Assembly (NCBI GenBank): GCA_000467715.1
Contig: AJFK01000216.1
Span: 62,001-126,000 of the forward strand
Direction: 5' to 3'
Origin: Hysterium pulicare CBS 123377
Lineage: Eukaryota > Ascomycota > Dothideomycetes > Hysteriales > Hysteriaceae
Length of the DNA stretch: 64,000 bases
Shown here: positions 46,488 through 59,195 of the stretch, piece after piece
How positions within the stretch are numbered: the stretch's first letter is position 1
Layout of the letters: each line of letters opens with the position of its first letter
The notes under the pieces: generated by a model
What the model was told of the DNA's origin: nothing
What the model saw: only the letters and a program-made list of their open reading frames with translations
The model's database searches: none
Position numbers and translations under genes: made by a program

Positions 46488-47451
46488 TGGGGTTCAGACA
46501 CCTCAGGAATGGACTGGCGATGAACGGAGTAGGTTTCAATGCTGGTCGAGAAGCACTTGATGCTTCCACTCAATGATGTAATGAGAACATGACAAAGGGA
46601 ATGAATGGAAAAGATTCGACGAGAATCTATCTCTCTGATGGCATACAAGACAACATGACTACACTGTGACTCTTTCTACATGACATTGACGAAGCGAAAC
46701 AACTTACATTTCATCGTGCTGTGAATGCGGCCTCTTATTTGTGGAATGTGGACCTGAGTACGTACCTAGCAACTATGCGGCCATGTCTTTCGACCCAGAG
46801 ACGGAACGCTGAATATACTGACCATTTAGCAGGCTATAAGTGGCCCAATTCTAACTTCATCTTCGAAACATTCTGGTGTCAGATGTCAACGAAGCCACAT
46901 CAGTTAAAGCAGAAATCATCCCAACAATTCAATTCCAACCCAGGACCACACCGATGGAAGCCCTATGCAGCGACGTCAGCACCAATGCGGCGGCCGCCAA
47001 CGAAAGTTTATCTTTGTCATCTATTATGCAGAGCCCAAAAAAGCGCCACGCTGTCCCAGCAAGATTTACCCAATCCTTCGAGCAGTAGTGGGCGCGGTAA
47101 GCAGCCACCCGGTCGGGTTGAGACAATCATGGATGGAGAATTGCGCCATGGTCAAATGGCATGAACAGACGAAAGAATTAACACAGCCGTTATCATCGCT
47201 TCTCTGAAATATAATGCGTTAGGCGTGAAACCGGCTAAGCCGATGCTGAAGGACGGCGAAGGTTGCTTCATGCTCTGAAGCTCGCGGGCACGAGGTGATT
47301 AAAATGTGTTAGTTTTTCCCGAGAGTCGAGAAGGAAAAAGCAAACGCCCAAGGCCCTGGCGCTTGGGTCCAAGCGGAGACAAGACCACCACCACTCGATT
47401 ACCTTCCCGCTGGGTTTTGGCACTCATTGCGCACCACCGGTCTTTGCCCAG
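46488..47451. other. Intergenic with a possible short coding patch
   Basis: About 960 bases between rightward genes. A frame ending at 47088 reads DVNEATSVKAEIIPTIQF and SLSSIMQSPKKRHAVPARF, which looks protein-like, but has no ATG and no proven exon before it. Otherwise nothing. Confidence 0.4.
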
Positions 47452-48981
47452 ATGTCTAATCCTCCCGACATCATGTCTCTGACTCTTTCTGTACCTCCAA
47501 TGAACGAGACAAGCCCTCCATCCTCTATAGAAGCACTGAGTCCGCGGTCCATCATCGAGCCAGACGTACGTTTCAGCGAACGGCTTCCTCATCTCTACTG
47601 TCGCCTCATTCCACGTTGAACTGACATTTCGCCACCTTGCAGTCCGACCCGGATGAGCTTGAAAGCTGTGATACGTTGGTCTCTCTGAGCTGCTGGCCCA
47701 ATTGACTATGCTCACAAATCCCACAGCAGCACCAAATCCGTCAATCTTAGTATATTCGATTTCGTTCGCGAAAATGGCAGGACATATCATAGATACCAGC
47801 AAGGATGTACGTTCAATTGACCCTACATTCTACATTCCATATACTGATGTAACTGCAGCATACGTGTTCCCCAACGACCAGGTACCACTCCCCCCAAGAC
47901 ACTACGCCACCATTCATGTTGAGCCCTCGCTGACCGAGAGCTACGAAAGCCGGAAAACGAGAGACTTGACCTACAATATGAGATACTGAAGGTTCTGTTT
48001 AGAGGGCGCAACTTCTATGCGCCATTGAAGAATCCTAAGAAGATAATGGATATTGGCACCGGTACCGGGAAATGGGCTATTGAAATGGGTAGGTCACTCA
48101 TTCGCCCTAGAAATGAACTTCTCTAACTAGGTATAGGAAACCAATTTCCTCAGGCTGAGGTCGGTGAATATGTCCAAATGCACCGCTGATGATCTAACAA
48201 GCTGCGCAGGTCACCGGAACGGATCTCTCTCCAATCCAACCGGAGTGGTAAGTGTTCACATACGCAACTCTGGTCAGTGATTGTTAACTTTACTCAGGGT
48301 GCCGAACAATGTCAAATTCGTCATAGACGATGCCAATGAGGAGGATTGGATGATTAATCCCAATTCAATGGACTACATACATACTCGAGTACTCCTTGGT
48401 TGCTTTGAAGACTTCCGAGAAGTGATTAAAAAGTCATTCCGATACTTGAAGCCAGGAGCGTGGATGGAGTCGCAGGAATATATGCCAACGGTCTACTGTG
48501 ATGACGGAACAATGAGCCCCGACTATGCGTTTGCTGAGTGGACGCAGACGCAGGATAAAGCGGCAATGCATTTGGGCCGTCCATTACGTATTGCCAACAA
48601 ACTGAAACGCTGGTATGAACAAGCCGGTTTCGTTGATGTCCATGAAGAGATTTACAAGTTGCCCATCAACTCCTGGCCGAGAGATCCTCAATTCAAGATG
48701 CTTGGTCGATTTAATGAGACCAATATGCTGGACGGTCTACAAGCCTTCAGCCTGCAATTGTTCCAGAAAGGTCTGGGATGGACAAAGGACGAAATCGAAG
48801 TGTATCTTGTCCACGTAAGGAAAGCCCTCTCGGATCGCAATGTCCATGCGTACCACAAGATGTGAGCCCAACACCCTTTCGTCCCATTGTATTATAGTGA
48901 CAGTATTTGTTGACTGTGATTCGCAGATACGTCGTATGGGGTAGAAAACCAGAAGAAGGAGAGCTTTCGCCGACGAGCTAG
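47452..48981 (+). CDS. LaeA-like SAM-dependent methyltransferase, nine exons
   Basis: Exons 47452-47565, 47643-47674, 47727-47806, 47859-47881, 47941-48088, 48137-48159, 48210-48247, 48298-48861 and 48927-48981 give 358 residues. The joins rebuild family blocks: FDFVRENGRTYHRYQQGSYV, FPNDQLRKPENERLDLQYEI, the SAM motif MDIGTGTGKWAIEMG, EVTGTDLSPIQPEWVPNNVK, FVIDDANEEDWM, and FRYLKPGAWMESQEY. The tail is YVVWGRKPEEGELSPTS. This is the large fungal family related to LaeA/UmtA. LaeA itself regulates secondary metabolism, but most paralogues have no known substrate and often sit in biosynthetic clusters; no such cluster is visible here. Two exons of only 23 bases and several of 32-38 bases make this gene easy to misannotate. 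All junctions are GT-AG. Confidence 0.92.
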
Positions 48982-51030
48982 CATTCGCTTTATTTAAACA
49001 TCGCGCATATCCACAGTTCCTATGCCACGGTTAACGAATTTCCTTACAAATCATCAAGCATTTCAGCGGCGCATTATCAGCACATTCAGCGGGGCGTTTA
49101 CAGGAGTTTCCTTTCAAAAGGCACCTTCGCAGATCTCTGGCATTGGCGGGCATGCCGCATATGCAATACACATACCGCATTTGAGTACGTTCGTCTTGTT
49201 TCCAACGAAGGGAACAAATTTGAAATAGGGTATCGGATGGCTTGAGGAGCAAAAAGGATGCATGTGAGAGAGACCATTTGGAAGATGAAATTGGAACGTA
49301 TTTGAAAATGCAGATTGGACGGACTTTCCCTTGTTTTGTTAGCACCACTGATTTTCACACCGCTCGCATCTCAAATACAATAATTCAATAGCCTCGGTCA
49401 CAAACCACGTTCAGCCTTCCCTGCATGCGATCAGAGCGTCTCCGACGCCGTGGGATGAGGGTACCTAGCACGATCTAGAGCCTCAAGACCATGGTTGTCT
49501 CTGGGGTTGGTTGCCACGAGGCAGCCCACCGAATGCATGCACGCCAGAGCTTCCAAATACTTGTGGGGTGGCTTTTCCCTCGAGATTCGGTTTCTCCGCA
49601 ATGCGCAATGTAATTCGATGTATCACAGCAGGTGGCACAATCCATGGCATGCCCAATCGCCCATGTCACGATTTCTACGTCCTCCAATGGACGCTGAGCT
49701 TAATTGATCTTAATGAAGAGACGGAATTGGCTGTTGCGATGGCGGTTGTGACCTTTCAACAATTCTCAATGGGTTCTACTAGTAATGAACTTGGTTCGGG
49801 ATAGAGAGAAAATAGTTGATATTCTCACTATGATCTGTGCCGCCTTTCATGTATGAAGAAAAGTCTGAATGCTGAAGAAGATGCTTCACGTGATTTGGCC
49901 TTGGTCATCTATTTCCGCGGGATGTCCTATTGGTCGTAAGCTTGGCAGTCCCGAGGCAGTCAAGATAACGAAGACTCGACATCCCACGCTTGCGGGAGCT
50001 AAGCCCAGCACGAGAACGACGAGACACAACGACGCCAACAGCCAGGAACAGGCGCTGCACGACACCAGCTCAACCCGCAGAATCTCACTCCCAACAAGGC
50101 GACTACTGTGCTGTAGGATTTCTCGCGCTATGTAGAATTGCATCAGAATCTCGACCTTGTACGTGAGCTGACATTGTATCAGAGACATGAACTGGGATCC
50201 TGCGAGGCGAGAGATAAGGACAGCATCCCTCAAATCAGACCCGGCATGGACGGACTAGCTGTTTGGACGGCCATGCCATTGGGACGAAACCATTTTCAGT
50301 CCCAAAAACGATGAGTTAGATGGACATATACCGCGGAGATGGACTCCATGTTGAATTCACGGGCTAAGTGCTGCTGAAATTCGACTGCAGATAAGGCCCA
50401 CAGATGCCAATACCAGCGAGGCACTTGGAGAGGCGCTACTGATGCCCCCAGATAAGACGGTCTTCGTTTCTCCTATGCTTTTCTATCCAATAACACATTT
50501 TGTCATTACTTTTTCGAGAGATGTTGGCAGCGCCTAGCATCTTGGTCTTTCAGTCGCCCAGCTGAACACCAGGTCTCCGGCCACCATTCCGGTGACTGGT
50601 CTGACGTTTGCTAAATTGAAGTTACCATATCCCAAGACAGACACCTCTTGCATCTCGACCTCAACCACAAGCTCTAGTCGAGGTCAAGAGCATCTTTAGC
50701 ACGATATAGCATTGGTCTTTGCGTCCCCCACTCCCGCTGTGGCGCCGTCCGTCGACTCGGAAACCCTGGTCAAAGCATTGATCGGTGCATGGTGCTTGGG
50801 TTTGTTCTGTACCCGCGGATATCTCGATCCCTGAACTAACACTTCCACCGGAGAAACCTCACTTTCTCTGAAGACGTCACTTCTGGTCCAGGATTATAAA
50901 GTACCACCTGTCGCAGGGCTGCGTTTCGTATCACCAAGTCTCTCATACCATATACTTATCATTCATTGATCATTGAGAGAACTTCGGCCTTCAATTCTAA
51001 TCATATTTTGGAAGCGGACACGCTCTCACA
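48982..51030. other. 2 kb intergenic, upstream region of the nitrate transporter
   Basis: Between two rightward genes, with no credible frame. The right-hand part holds TATAAA at 50895-50900 and a GATA-type site at 50955-50961, and probably the nitrogen-regulated promoter of the next gene. Confidence 0.45.
50955..50961 (-). promoter_or_regulatory. GATA-factor site (TGATAAG), AreA/NIT2-type
   Basis: CTTATCA on the + strand reads TGATAAG on the other, the preferred site of fungal AreA/NIT2 GATA factors. It is 70 bases before the nitrate transporter ATG. AreA control of nitrate uptake is well known; function at this site is inference, and one such motif alone can occur by chance. Confidence 0.4.
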
Positions 51031-52686
51031 ATGGTCAACGTCGCACTTCTCTGGCAGTCGCCAGCTGTCAACCCAATCACCCAGAAAGCCAAAAGCATCC
51101 CATTTTTCAACCCAGTCACGAACATCTATGGACGAGTATTCTTCTTCGCCTGGTTTGGTTTCATGATTGCTTTCTGGTCTTGGTATGGTAAGTAGCTATG
51201 ACGCCGGTGTGCATATCCGCTTATCTTTTGACACGGAGACTGATTATCTGGGGTATAGCCTTCCCGCCGCTTCTGTCGGATGTTATCGCAGGGGACCTCC
51301 ACATGAAGCCCTATCAGGTGTCTAACTCTAACATTATTGCCTTGACCGCTACGTAAGTGGCCTACTCCAGCAACCCTCATCATGACTTTATGACTAATCA
51401 TCCTATACAGCCTCCTTGTTCGTCTCATCGCTGGCCCTTGTTGTGACAGATTCGGTCCCCGTATCACCTTCGCTGGATGTCTTCTCGCTGGAGCAGTCCC
51501 TACTTTCCTTGCCGGCTGCGTCTACAATGCCTCCGGCCTCTACGCCCTCCGCTTCTTCATCGGTATCCTCGGTGGTAGCTTCGTGCCCTGCCAAGTGTGG
51601 ACCACTGGTTTCTTCGACAAGGAGGTTGTCGGAACCGCCAACGCCTTGACAGGTGGTCTCGGTAATCTTGGTGGTGGTGTCACCTACTTCGTCATGCCTG
51701 CCGTCTACAATGCTCTCCGCAAAGATGGTCTCACTAAGCACGTCGCCTGGCGTGTCTCTTTCGTCGTCCCCGGTATTCTCATCGTCTTCGTTGCTCTCTC
51801 CCTCTTCTTCCTCTGCCCCGACACCCCCACCGGCAAATGGGAGGACCGTTTCGCTGCCGCCGAGACCAACCTCCGCCGCCACCACGTAAATACGAACGGC
51901 GGCGTTGTTGACGTCCCAGGCCGCATCGGCGACGCCCCAGTCAAGAACGGCAACGAATCGCCCCTCGACGAAGACGACAAGAAACAAGGCTGGGCCGACA
52001 ACGAAGCCCAAACGACCGACCAAGAAATGCTCGACACCGCCCGCGGCGAAGTGGTCCAGAAGCCCTCGGGCAAAGAAATACTGCAAGTGATCTTCTCGCC
52101 TCAAACCCTCGTCACCGCCGCCGGCTACTTCTGCTCCTTCGGCGCCGAACTCGCCATCAACTCCATCCTCGGAAACTACTACGCCAAGAACTTCCCTAAG
52201 CTCGGGCTCCAGCAGCAAGGCAACTGGGCCGCCATGTTCGGCCTGCTGAACGGTGTGTGTCGGCCCCTGGGCGGCTTCGTCTCCGACCTCCTCTACCGCA
52301 AAACCCACACCGTGTGGTCCAAGAAAATCTTGCTGCACACCTACGGCATCATAACCGGCATCTTCCTGATCGTGATCGGCGTCGTGAACTCCAAATCGCA
52401 AGCCACGATGTTCGGGCTCGTGGCCGGCATGGCCTTCTTCCTCGAAGGCGGCAACGGCGCCAACTTCGGCCTCGTGCCGCACGTGCACCCCTACGCCAAC
52501 GGCGTCGTGTCGGGCTTCACGGGCGCCAGTGGGAATCTTGGGGGGATTGTCTTCGCGATTATCTTTAGGTATAATGGCAAGAATTATGGGAAGGTGTTTT
52601 GGATTATTGGGTGTATGCATATTGCGATCAATATTGCCATTTCTTGGATTAAACCTATTCCTAAGGGACAGGTTGGTGGTCGGTAA
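51031..52686 (+). CDS. crnA: NRT2/CrnA-type nitrate-nitrite transporter (MFS, NNP family)
   Basis: Exons 51031-51187, 51259-51352 and 51411-52686 give 508 residues, the usual length. Diagnostic parts are the first helix ([20 protein letters not shown], formed across intron 1), [14 protein letters not shown] in the loop 2-3 motif, and the two Gly-rich nitrate signatures: [19 protein letters not shown] in the first half and [17 protein letters not shown] in the second. A long hydrophilic cytosolic loop of roughly 90 residues sits between helices 6 and 7, a fungal CrnA feature where phosphorylation sites occur. It imports nitrate with protons at the plasma membrane. In many moulds it is next to nitrate and nitrite reductase genes; here neither reductase is within the window. 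The second half has strongly C-ended codons, typical of high expression. Confidence 0.95.
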
Positions 52687-53259
52687 TGGGAGTGGAGGAG
52701 GTACAGAGCGGGGATGCGTGTCCGTTCTTCTTGGTATATAATGATTTTGTGGAAAAGTCATTGTGAGCTTTTTGAGATATCCTCGATCTACCACTTTGGG
52801 TATTGCAGAGTTAAATGAATTTATTGAATCTACTTGAAAATAATTCCTTTTAACTCTTCCTGGGGTTGTGAATTATTAAACATTCTAAAGAATCCCATCC
52901 GGCATTGAAAGCGATCTTTAAAGCTTCCAAAGACTGGGCGGTTTCTCCAGCTTAGAAGCTTTTGGGTTCATTTCCACTGCAGAGAATCCCTATATGTGGT
53001 TCTTTAAGTCATTTCTAATCAATTGACACATGCTTTAATTTGCGGAAATACATCTAAGTCTCATGTACATTGCAACGGTACCCCATTGAACATAGCGATA
53101 CTTGTTGCACTAACAGTAGCTGTCGCATGCATGGTAGATGACTCGTCCAGCTCCTCTGAAGCGCGACCTTGTATGTACATGTATCTCACAGCCTGCAGAA
53201 GGCAGATAGTATACCTAAAGCCGACTTCTCTTCCGATAACGCAAAGAAAGCACTCGTGC
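52687..53259. other. Intergenic between convergent genes
   Basis: A 573-base A/T-rich gap holding both 3' ends. No feature is recognised. Confidence 0.4.
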
Positions 53260-54635
53260 TCAAAGTGGCGTACCCCATGTAAAATGCTGATATTGCTCGT
53301 CCTCATACTTAGACATCTCCACTACCTCGCCTTCTCCGAGATCCGAAAGCACACCATCGGCGTTGCGGATTGGCTCAAATATTGTTCCACAAGCGCTACA
53401 GACTAATAGGCAGAGTTGGAGAAGGCCAGGGCATTCCGTAAAGTATTTGTGAGCTACATCTGGTTCTTCCTCGTTGAGCGGATGAATATCCTGCTCATCC
53501 ATCCGCATCTCCCAAATCTCGTCCTCGGTGAGCCCGCTAGGACCTTGGGCCATGATCCTCTGAGACGTCGTGATGGCGAGCTTTCGGAGATTTTCAAATT
53601 GACTGAACTTTTCCACGAATGCCTATTCAATGGGTTAGAATATGTAATCTCATCCGAAAGATGAATGTGAAGCTGAGTATACCGTGACTTTACAATTATT
53701 GAGCTCCCCATTGATCGAAAGGCTCTGAATACTAGGAATTGTTTGGCGGATTTCTTTCCGCGTTAGGTCGACCCTGAAAGATATCTCCACAAGTTAGGAA
53801 CTCACCATCAATATGCTTCGGGGTCCATCCACTCTGATCTAAAAGCTCGAGCTGTTTCAAGCGTTTAGCTCTCGCGGTAGCGGAAAATGTCTTCTTGCAG
53901 GTGGGGTACCAGGAAAGTGATAACACTTCGACATTGGGACAGGCATCAATGAAGTAGTCGAGATTAGCTTTGGAGGTAATACCCAAGGTCTTGACGTTTG
54001 GGAGGGACAGTTTTTGCTTCTTGAAGGTGGTCCTGAGATTTGAGATAGCTTCTGAGCCATTCCAACGATATAATATGACCTTCGTCAGTCCCGACATCAT
54101 GGAGAGGGCCGAGGTGAATGTAGAGGTGAAACCCTTGGCGATGTCGTCGTCCTTGCAATGGAAGTTCAAAGTCCTTGATAATATCAGTAAGTCTGATGAA
54201 CTGAATCTGTAATGAAGAAAGGAGCTCATTCTGCTTTTGATACTGCCCGAACTTGATATTCGTACGGCGAGCACAGCAATACATAAACACACGTGAAAGT
54301 TTTTGCAAGTGGACGAACCTGGCAAAAGACAGCACTTCCGGCTTCTTTTCTAGTGTGTTCAGGGCTTGGACCATCGTCAGTGGCTGGGTTCCGCATGCGA
54401 TGTGAGTGAACAGCTTTCGAAGGCAGAGTGACCGGATTTGCTTGCTGGTTAGCGAGAGATTGGCGATTGGCTTTCCAACCTTCTCGAACTCAGAGCCGAA
54501 TATGCGCTTATTGTATGGCCAGAAGTTGTAGACTTCGTCAACTATCATTGAGAGGACATCAAAGTTGAGATTCTGAAGGAAAAGAGACTGGTCTGGAGTC
54601 GCATGAGGTGAGAGCTGTGAGGGTAAGTCCGCCAT
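53260..54635 (-). CDS. F-box-like protein with leucine-rich region
   Basis: Exons 54635-54319, 54173-53806, 53753-53683 and 53622-53260 give 372 residues. The N-terminus has an F-box-like helix set (NFDVLSMIVDEVYNFWPYNK, then LSLTSKQIRSLCLRKLF). Splicing joins FAR-TLNFHCKDDDIAKGF, and later segments repeat a leucine-rich pattern (LPNVKTLGITSKANLDYFID, ACPNVEVLSLSWYP, RLKQLELL, IPSIQSLSINGEL, FENLRKLAITTSQRI). Such proteins usually choose targets for SCF ubiquitin ligases, but fungi have hundreds of them with unknown targets. The C-terminal 60 residues include a CSACGTIFEP segment. The first intron (145 bases, acceptor TATCAAG) and the 52-base second intron are the least certain joins; the frame is open across all of them. 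Confidence 0.75.
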
Positions 54636-55280
54636 TAGTGTTGATTAATGCAAGCAGGTTGTTTCGAGGTTGAGTCAAAGTAAGAGTGAGGCCACTCAAT
54701 AGTTTAAACTCTGGACCGTACCGTTTGCGCAAAGATTTGAAGTTGTGACGAAGTCCTCAGTCGAAGATGAGAGATTGGCGCTAGTGTGACGCTAAGCCAT
54801 ATCTGTCACTGTCGTCTTCTTTGAGCGCCTGCAAGAACGGGTTTGTTGATCACCTCCACACAAGTTCACTTTGACATCTTTCTCCATATCCACTAAGCAG
54901 CTGTTGGCTATAATCAATTACTCGCACATAAACTCAAATTCCCTGGAGAGCTGCTGTGAATGGCCGTGCGCCCTAGCGCACCCCAAGCTGGAGGCCAAGC
55001 CATTGAGGTTCATAAATCGGAATGCAATTCAGAGCTTCGTCTCGCAGCATCATCTTTGATTGGTTATCAACTTGTTCTTGAGCTGTTTTGGCACTTACAG
55101 TTTATCAAAGACCCAAATCCTGCTTATCTGACGTCATGAATCTCGTCATATTCCCCGCGGTTGAGAATAAGTTATTTGAATAAAGGTATCTGTTGGCTCT
55201 CCTATCTTTACTTTGAGCTGCATACCTCCGTGAAGATATCCACCAGTAAACACTTGGTCTGGGCCTTCATTCATATCATT
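54636..55280. promoter_or_regulatory. Divergent promoter between F-box-like and MBL genes
   Basis: A 645-base gap between outward genes. An in-frame stretch before 55281 is open but lacks conservation, so I treat it as 5' UTR. No known site stands out. Confidence 0.4.
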
Positions 55281-56488
55281 ATGCCATCTCAGGAAGCTTC
55301 TTCCAAACTCCCATGGCACAAACTTCCGTCCTCAACCACAAACACGACATGTAAAGTCTCCCTTCTCCAAGCTGGCGGGCTCACAATCCCCACCGATTTG
55401 GTTCTGCTCCCTGGACCAAATCAACCGAATGCCTCCGTCAAACCAGGCTACGATCCAAGTAAAAGGGAGAAATTCCACGTTCCGGACTATGTATTCCTAA
55501 TTGAACATACTCCCACTAAAGAGCACTACCTCTTCGATCTTGGTATGCGGAAAGACCTAGAGAACCTACCTCCGTATTTCGTTAAAAACATACTACCCAG
55601 TTTTGAATGCTTTCCAGAGTCGCCAGCCGATTTACTGAAGAAATACGGGTCTCCTGAACAGCAGCCCGAGAACGTGAAAGCGGTCATTTTCTCACATATG
55701 CATTTTGGTAAGTTTGGAAGAAAGTTTAATTTCGCTGCGGACTACAAGTAACCGGCCTTTCAGACCACATTGGCGATGGAGCCAAAGCCGGCTTCAGCAA
55801 AGCAGAGTTGTGGATAGGGCCCACCTGCTGTACATACGCACGACCAGGCTTTCCAATCGATAAAAACAGTATGTCTTTATCAGACAGCCTTCCCACCGAT
55901 GGAAGCAAGAAGATTGTCGAATTCCACGTTCCCGATGAGCTCTTGGAGAAAGAAGGGGACAAAAGAGCAGGGAAAGTAAAGCAAGCACAGAAAGACGGCC
56001 TTTATGAAGCCGTAGAACTCAGGGAACCTGACAATGGAGGATGGTTCGGCCTTGGAGCCTTCGATCGTGCATTCGATGTCTTTGGTGATGGATCGGCTTA
56101 TATGATCGATACACCTGGTCACGTCTCCGGTCACCAGATGATGTTGATCCGGGTCAAAATACGAAAAGACTCTGAAGATGATTTTGTTCTGCTAGCTGGT
56201 GATTGTTACCATCATCCAATAATGCTGAAAGAGCCTCTACGGACGGCAAGGCCTCCATACAGCAAAGCCAGTATGCATCACGAGCCTGAACAAGCCATCG
56301 AAAGCATAGCACGAACCAAGGAATTCTCAGAAAAAGCCAACGTGTGGGTAATCGGGGCTCACGATTTCACAATAGGAGAAGCCATCGCTCCAGGACAGAA
56401 GCAGATAGAAGGCATCATCCCACTCAGCGACTGGCGCGACAAGAAATGGAAAACCCCCCAATCCCATTCCGCCAATTCCGCACTTTAG
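55281..56488 (+). CDS. Metallo-beta-lactamase-fold hydrolase (lactonase-like)
   Basis: Exons 55281-55707 and 55764-56488 give 383 residues. The zinc motif HMHFDHIGD (H139, H141, D143, H144) is completed exactly across the intron. A third His lies in DTPGHVSGH (H262), a bridging Asp in LLAGDCYHH, and the last His in VIGAHD, so both metal sites look complete. The N-terminal FLIEHTPTKEHYLFDLGMRK strand pair is typical of AHL-lactonase-like fungal enzymes. Family members open lactones or cleave thioesters and other esters; the substrate is unknown. There is no signal peptide, so a cytosolic enzyme is likely. I chose the ATG at 55281, since residues encoded further upstream do not resemble the fold. 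Confidence 0.9.
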
Positions 56489-57364
56489 TAATCAAAAGCG
56501 CTGCTCTAAACTTTCTCATAACACCTGCTTTATTATGCGACCCTCAATCCCCCTTTTTCAAGCCCCACGCAACGCATAAACCGCGGCCTTGGCAAACCTT
56601 CCCGAACAAGAAGCGCCTCCTTTCCCTTCCACCTGCAAAGAATCGTCCCAGGAACGTCTCGGACATATCTAGCGTACCGGACAATTTATCCATAAATCTA
56701 CGCATTTCCTCCATTGTTACCTGGACAGGAAATGCCATCTGAGCAGAGATCGTGGAATGAGTGTCAAGCTTCTCAAATTGTTCCAATGGCTGCTTCTAGG
56801 GCGCTGCTCGGGCGGGTGCGGGTTGCTTTTTTGGGTTTCTTGGGGGAGTAGGGCTTGCCGGATTCCCCTGAAGTGATGGTTGGTTACAGTTGCGTGTTTG
56901 GATGAGGTATTGGCAACGGGCGTTGTTGGGATTGTGGGCTTATTTACACGGAGTATCACGGGATATCAAACATCGAAGGTTTACAGCGGGTGGAGACGGA
57001 GGAATTGTGCCTGATAGGCAAGGCAGCTTCGGTCGAGGGGCACTTTTCGAAGATTGCTGATGCCTGATGCCTAATGCCCTGAAGGTCCGAATGATTGTTG
57101 GGAAGGTAATTTTTTTGAATCTGTATCTTTATCCATTTGTCTAATCTAGGTGATACTAAAGAGTCTCGAATCCAGCCGCGCCCGCAGCCTGGAGAGAACC
57201 CCATAGACCAACAGTAATCATCGAAATCCGCCGTGAGGGGCTTATGTATAAATATGTAACAAGTAGACAAAGTAGCACAAAACCCAATCCATGTCCTTAC
57301 ATTCCATCAGAACTCTAGAAATCCGCTAGACAGGCACAAAAATGATTCACTTCAAGACAAGCGT
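56489..57364. other. Intergenic between convergent genes
   Basis: About 875 bases between the MBL and noxB 3' ends. Short frames only; nothing is recognised. Confidence 0.4.
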
Positions 57365-59195
57365 TTAGAAGTTCTCCTTGCCCCACACGAAACTGAAGCC
57401 GGGCTCGGAGTACATGTTACACTTGATGTGTAAGGTACTTCCGAGCGGCTTGGGACCGCAGAAGAAGACACCAGCTTCAGCGGGCGAGTGGATCTTGCGG
57501 ATGGATTTGAAGATCATGTCCCAGTTAGGACGGCCGAAGTTGGTAGGGGCACGCAGCCCCGTGATGGCGTCTTGTTCTGCGTTTGCGTCGTTGATCATGA
57601 TGTTTGTTGCGTCGTCTATCTTGATCTTGGCAGTGAGGTAGGTGTGGATTTCGATATGGTCTTCGAGATCCTGCGCCTCGATGGCCAGAAGCAGGGAGCG
57701 GAACCACTCGAAGGAACCGAAGTCTCTGCAGATCCAGAAGAAGTAGACTTTTCGGAGGCGGGTTTTGCCTTGAGGATAGTTCATTCGGTACCAGATGCTC
57801 TTGAGGATGGAGGCAAAGGGCGTTACACCGATACCGGCACCGACTAGAACAGCCACTTCGAATTTGAATACGTCTTCTGAGGCGGATCCGAACGGCCCGT
57901 CGATGTAGACACGGGGCAGGACCTTGCGCAGAGGCTCAACGCTGTCTTTCTCACCCCCCTTTCCACCTTTCCGGTCAATGTCGCAGCCAAGAGCCTTTGC
58001 AAAGGCTTTGGTGAAATCTCCCGCCATACGCATATGGACTGAAATGTAATCCTCTTCAGGAGCGCTGGTGAGGGTGAATGGATGGTATTGCCATACAGAG
58101 ACCTCCGGACAGCACAAGAAGATGTACTAGAAATACAATTAGAGACTGAATTTTGCAGTGGACAGAACGTTTAGACTTACTTGACCAGCACGTGTCGTTG
58201 TGTGCTCCTTCTTGATCTGGACTTCGACGACGTTGCTCGGATGGTGAACAACTTTCGAAACGAAAGTTTTATGCCTTCCTCGCACCTCTCGAGCAATCCT
58301 TTCGGCCAGATAAAGAAAAGCTCCGTACATCCAGTACTCCCAGAATACCCCAATTCCGCTACAGAACGGAGCAAAATCTGGCTTGATCATGCAGAACGCT
58401 CCGTGAATGGACCAAAATACAAAGAATATGACAAAGAGGTGGTGCGTGTACCAAAAACGCTCGAAGTTCTTCCGTCGCGGCTTTTCCATGGCCGTAAATA
58501 CGATGGCCATCAAAGCGACGAGCATCACGTATCCAGTCCATCCTGGTCCGGTGACAAAATTCGCAAGAAGCCAGCCATAGAAGCCGAGCTTGTTCTGGGC
58601 AGCTAGTCTGGCAAAGTTGTTCCAGTGGGCAATCGTGTGGACCCAGGAGAAGAATACGATAGACCAGGCGGTAAGTTTGTGGAAAGTAATGTTCTTGTCA
58701 AAGGGGATGATGCTGTTCAGTGGCGTTCGGCGAACGAAGGAAATTAGATTTCTGCACACGGGAAAAAGGACAAGAGCTACGTCGAAATGGAGCACTAGAG
58801 CAGCCGAACGTGCAATAGGATAAGTAAGTCCAAAGGTTGCCCGCGCACCCGTCAAACGATCCTACATATTCTGAATCAGTTCAAATGTTCCTAGGTACAT
58901 GGGATGTCTAAACTTACAGCCATTCCATAGTTCATGAAGCCGAAAATAAACACCATCAAATGTACTATTGCGAAGACACCGACGAACCTACTCATGTTAG
59001 CTAATTCTAGGATGTGGTCTACTTGTACACTTACGCTCTTCGGTAGCCTTCGTTGACCATCCACACTTCTATCTTCTCCTTCAAGTATAATTGTCTAGGT
59101 TGTTCGTCTGACATCTCACCGGACATGAGCATTCGTGTGAGTGGCGGCCATCGTGATCTCTCCTTCCCCGTTAGGCTGGCTGGGAATTGAGACAT
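57365..59195 (-). CDS. noxB: NADPH oxidase, NoxB type
   Basis: Exons 59195-59035, 58987-58918, 58861-58181 and 58126-57365 give 557 residues. The N-terminal cytosolic tail ends in KEKIEVWMVNEGYRRA, the NoxB hallmark, rather than the short NoxA start; no EF hands are present, so it is not NoxC. The ferric-reductase membrane core follows (GARATFGLTYPIARSAALVL, then IPFDKNITFHKLTAWSIVFF), with heme-binding His pairs in HKLTAW/WVHTIAHW and THHLFV/WSIHGAF. FAD binding is at QYHPFTLTSAPE, and NADPH binding at GAGIGVTPFASIL and FFCGPKPLG. It ends in the conserved FVWGKENF-like tail. It transfers electrons to oxygen to make superoxide. NoxB is known for ascospore germination and, in pathogens, for penetration structures. 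Regulators such as NoxR are not in the window. Confidence 0.97.

Noticed and set aside
46721-47164. 147-codon plus-strand frame after the KGG gene
   Set aside because: Starts with GTG and has no domain; an overlapping frame looks more protein-like but also lacks a start.
51403-52794. 463-codon open frame on the minus strand
   Set aside because: It is antisense to the NRT2 exon. Its Glu/Gly/Val-rich composition follows from the C-ended codons of the real gene, and it has no domain.
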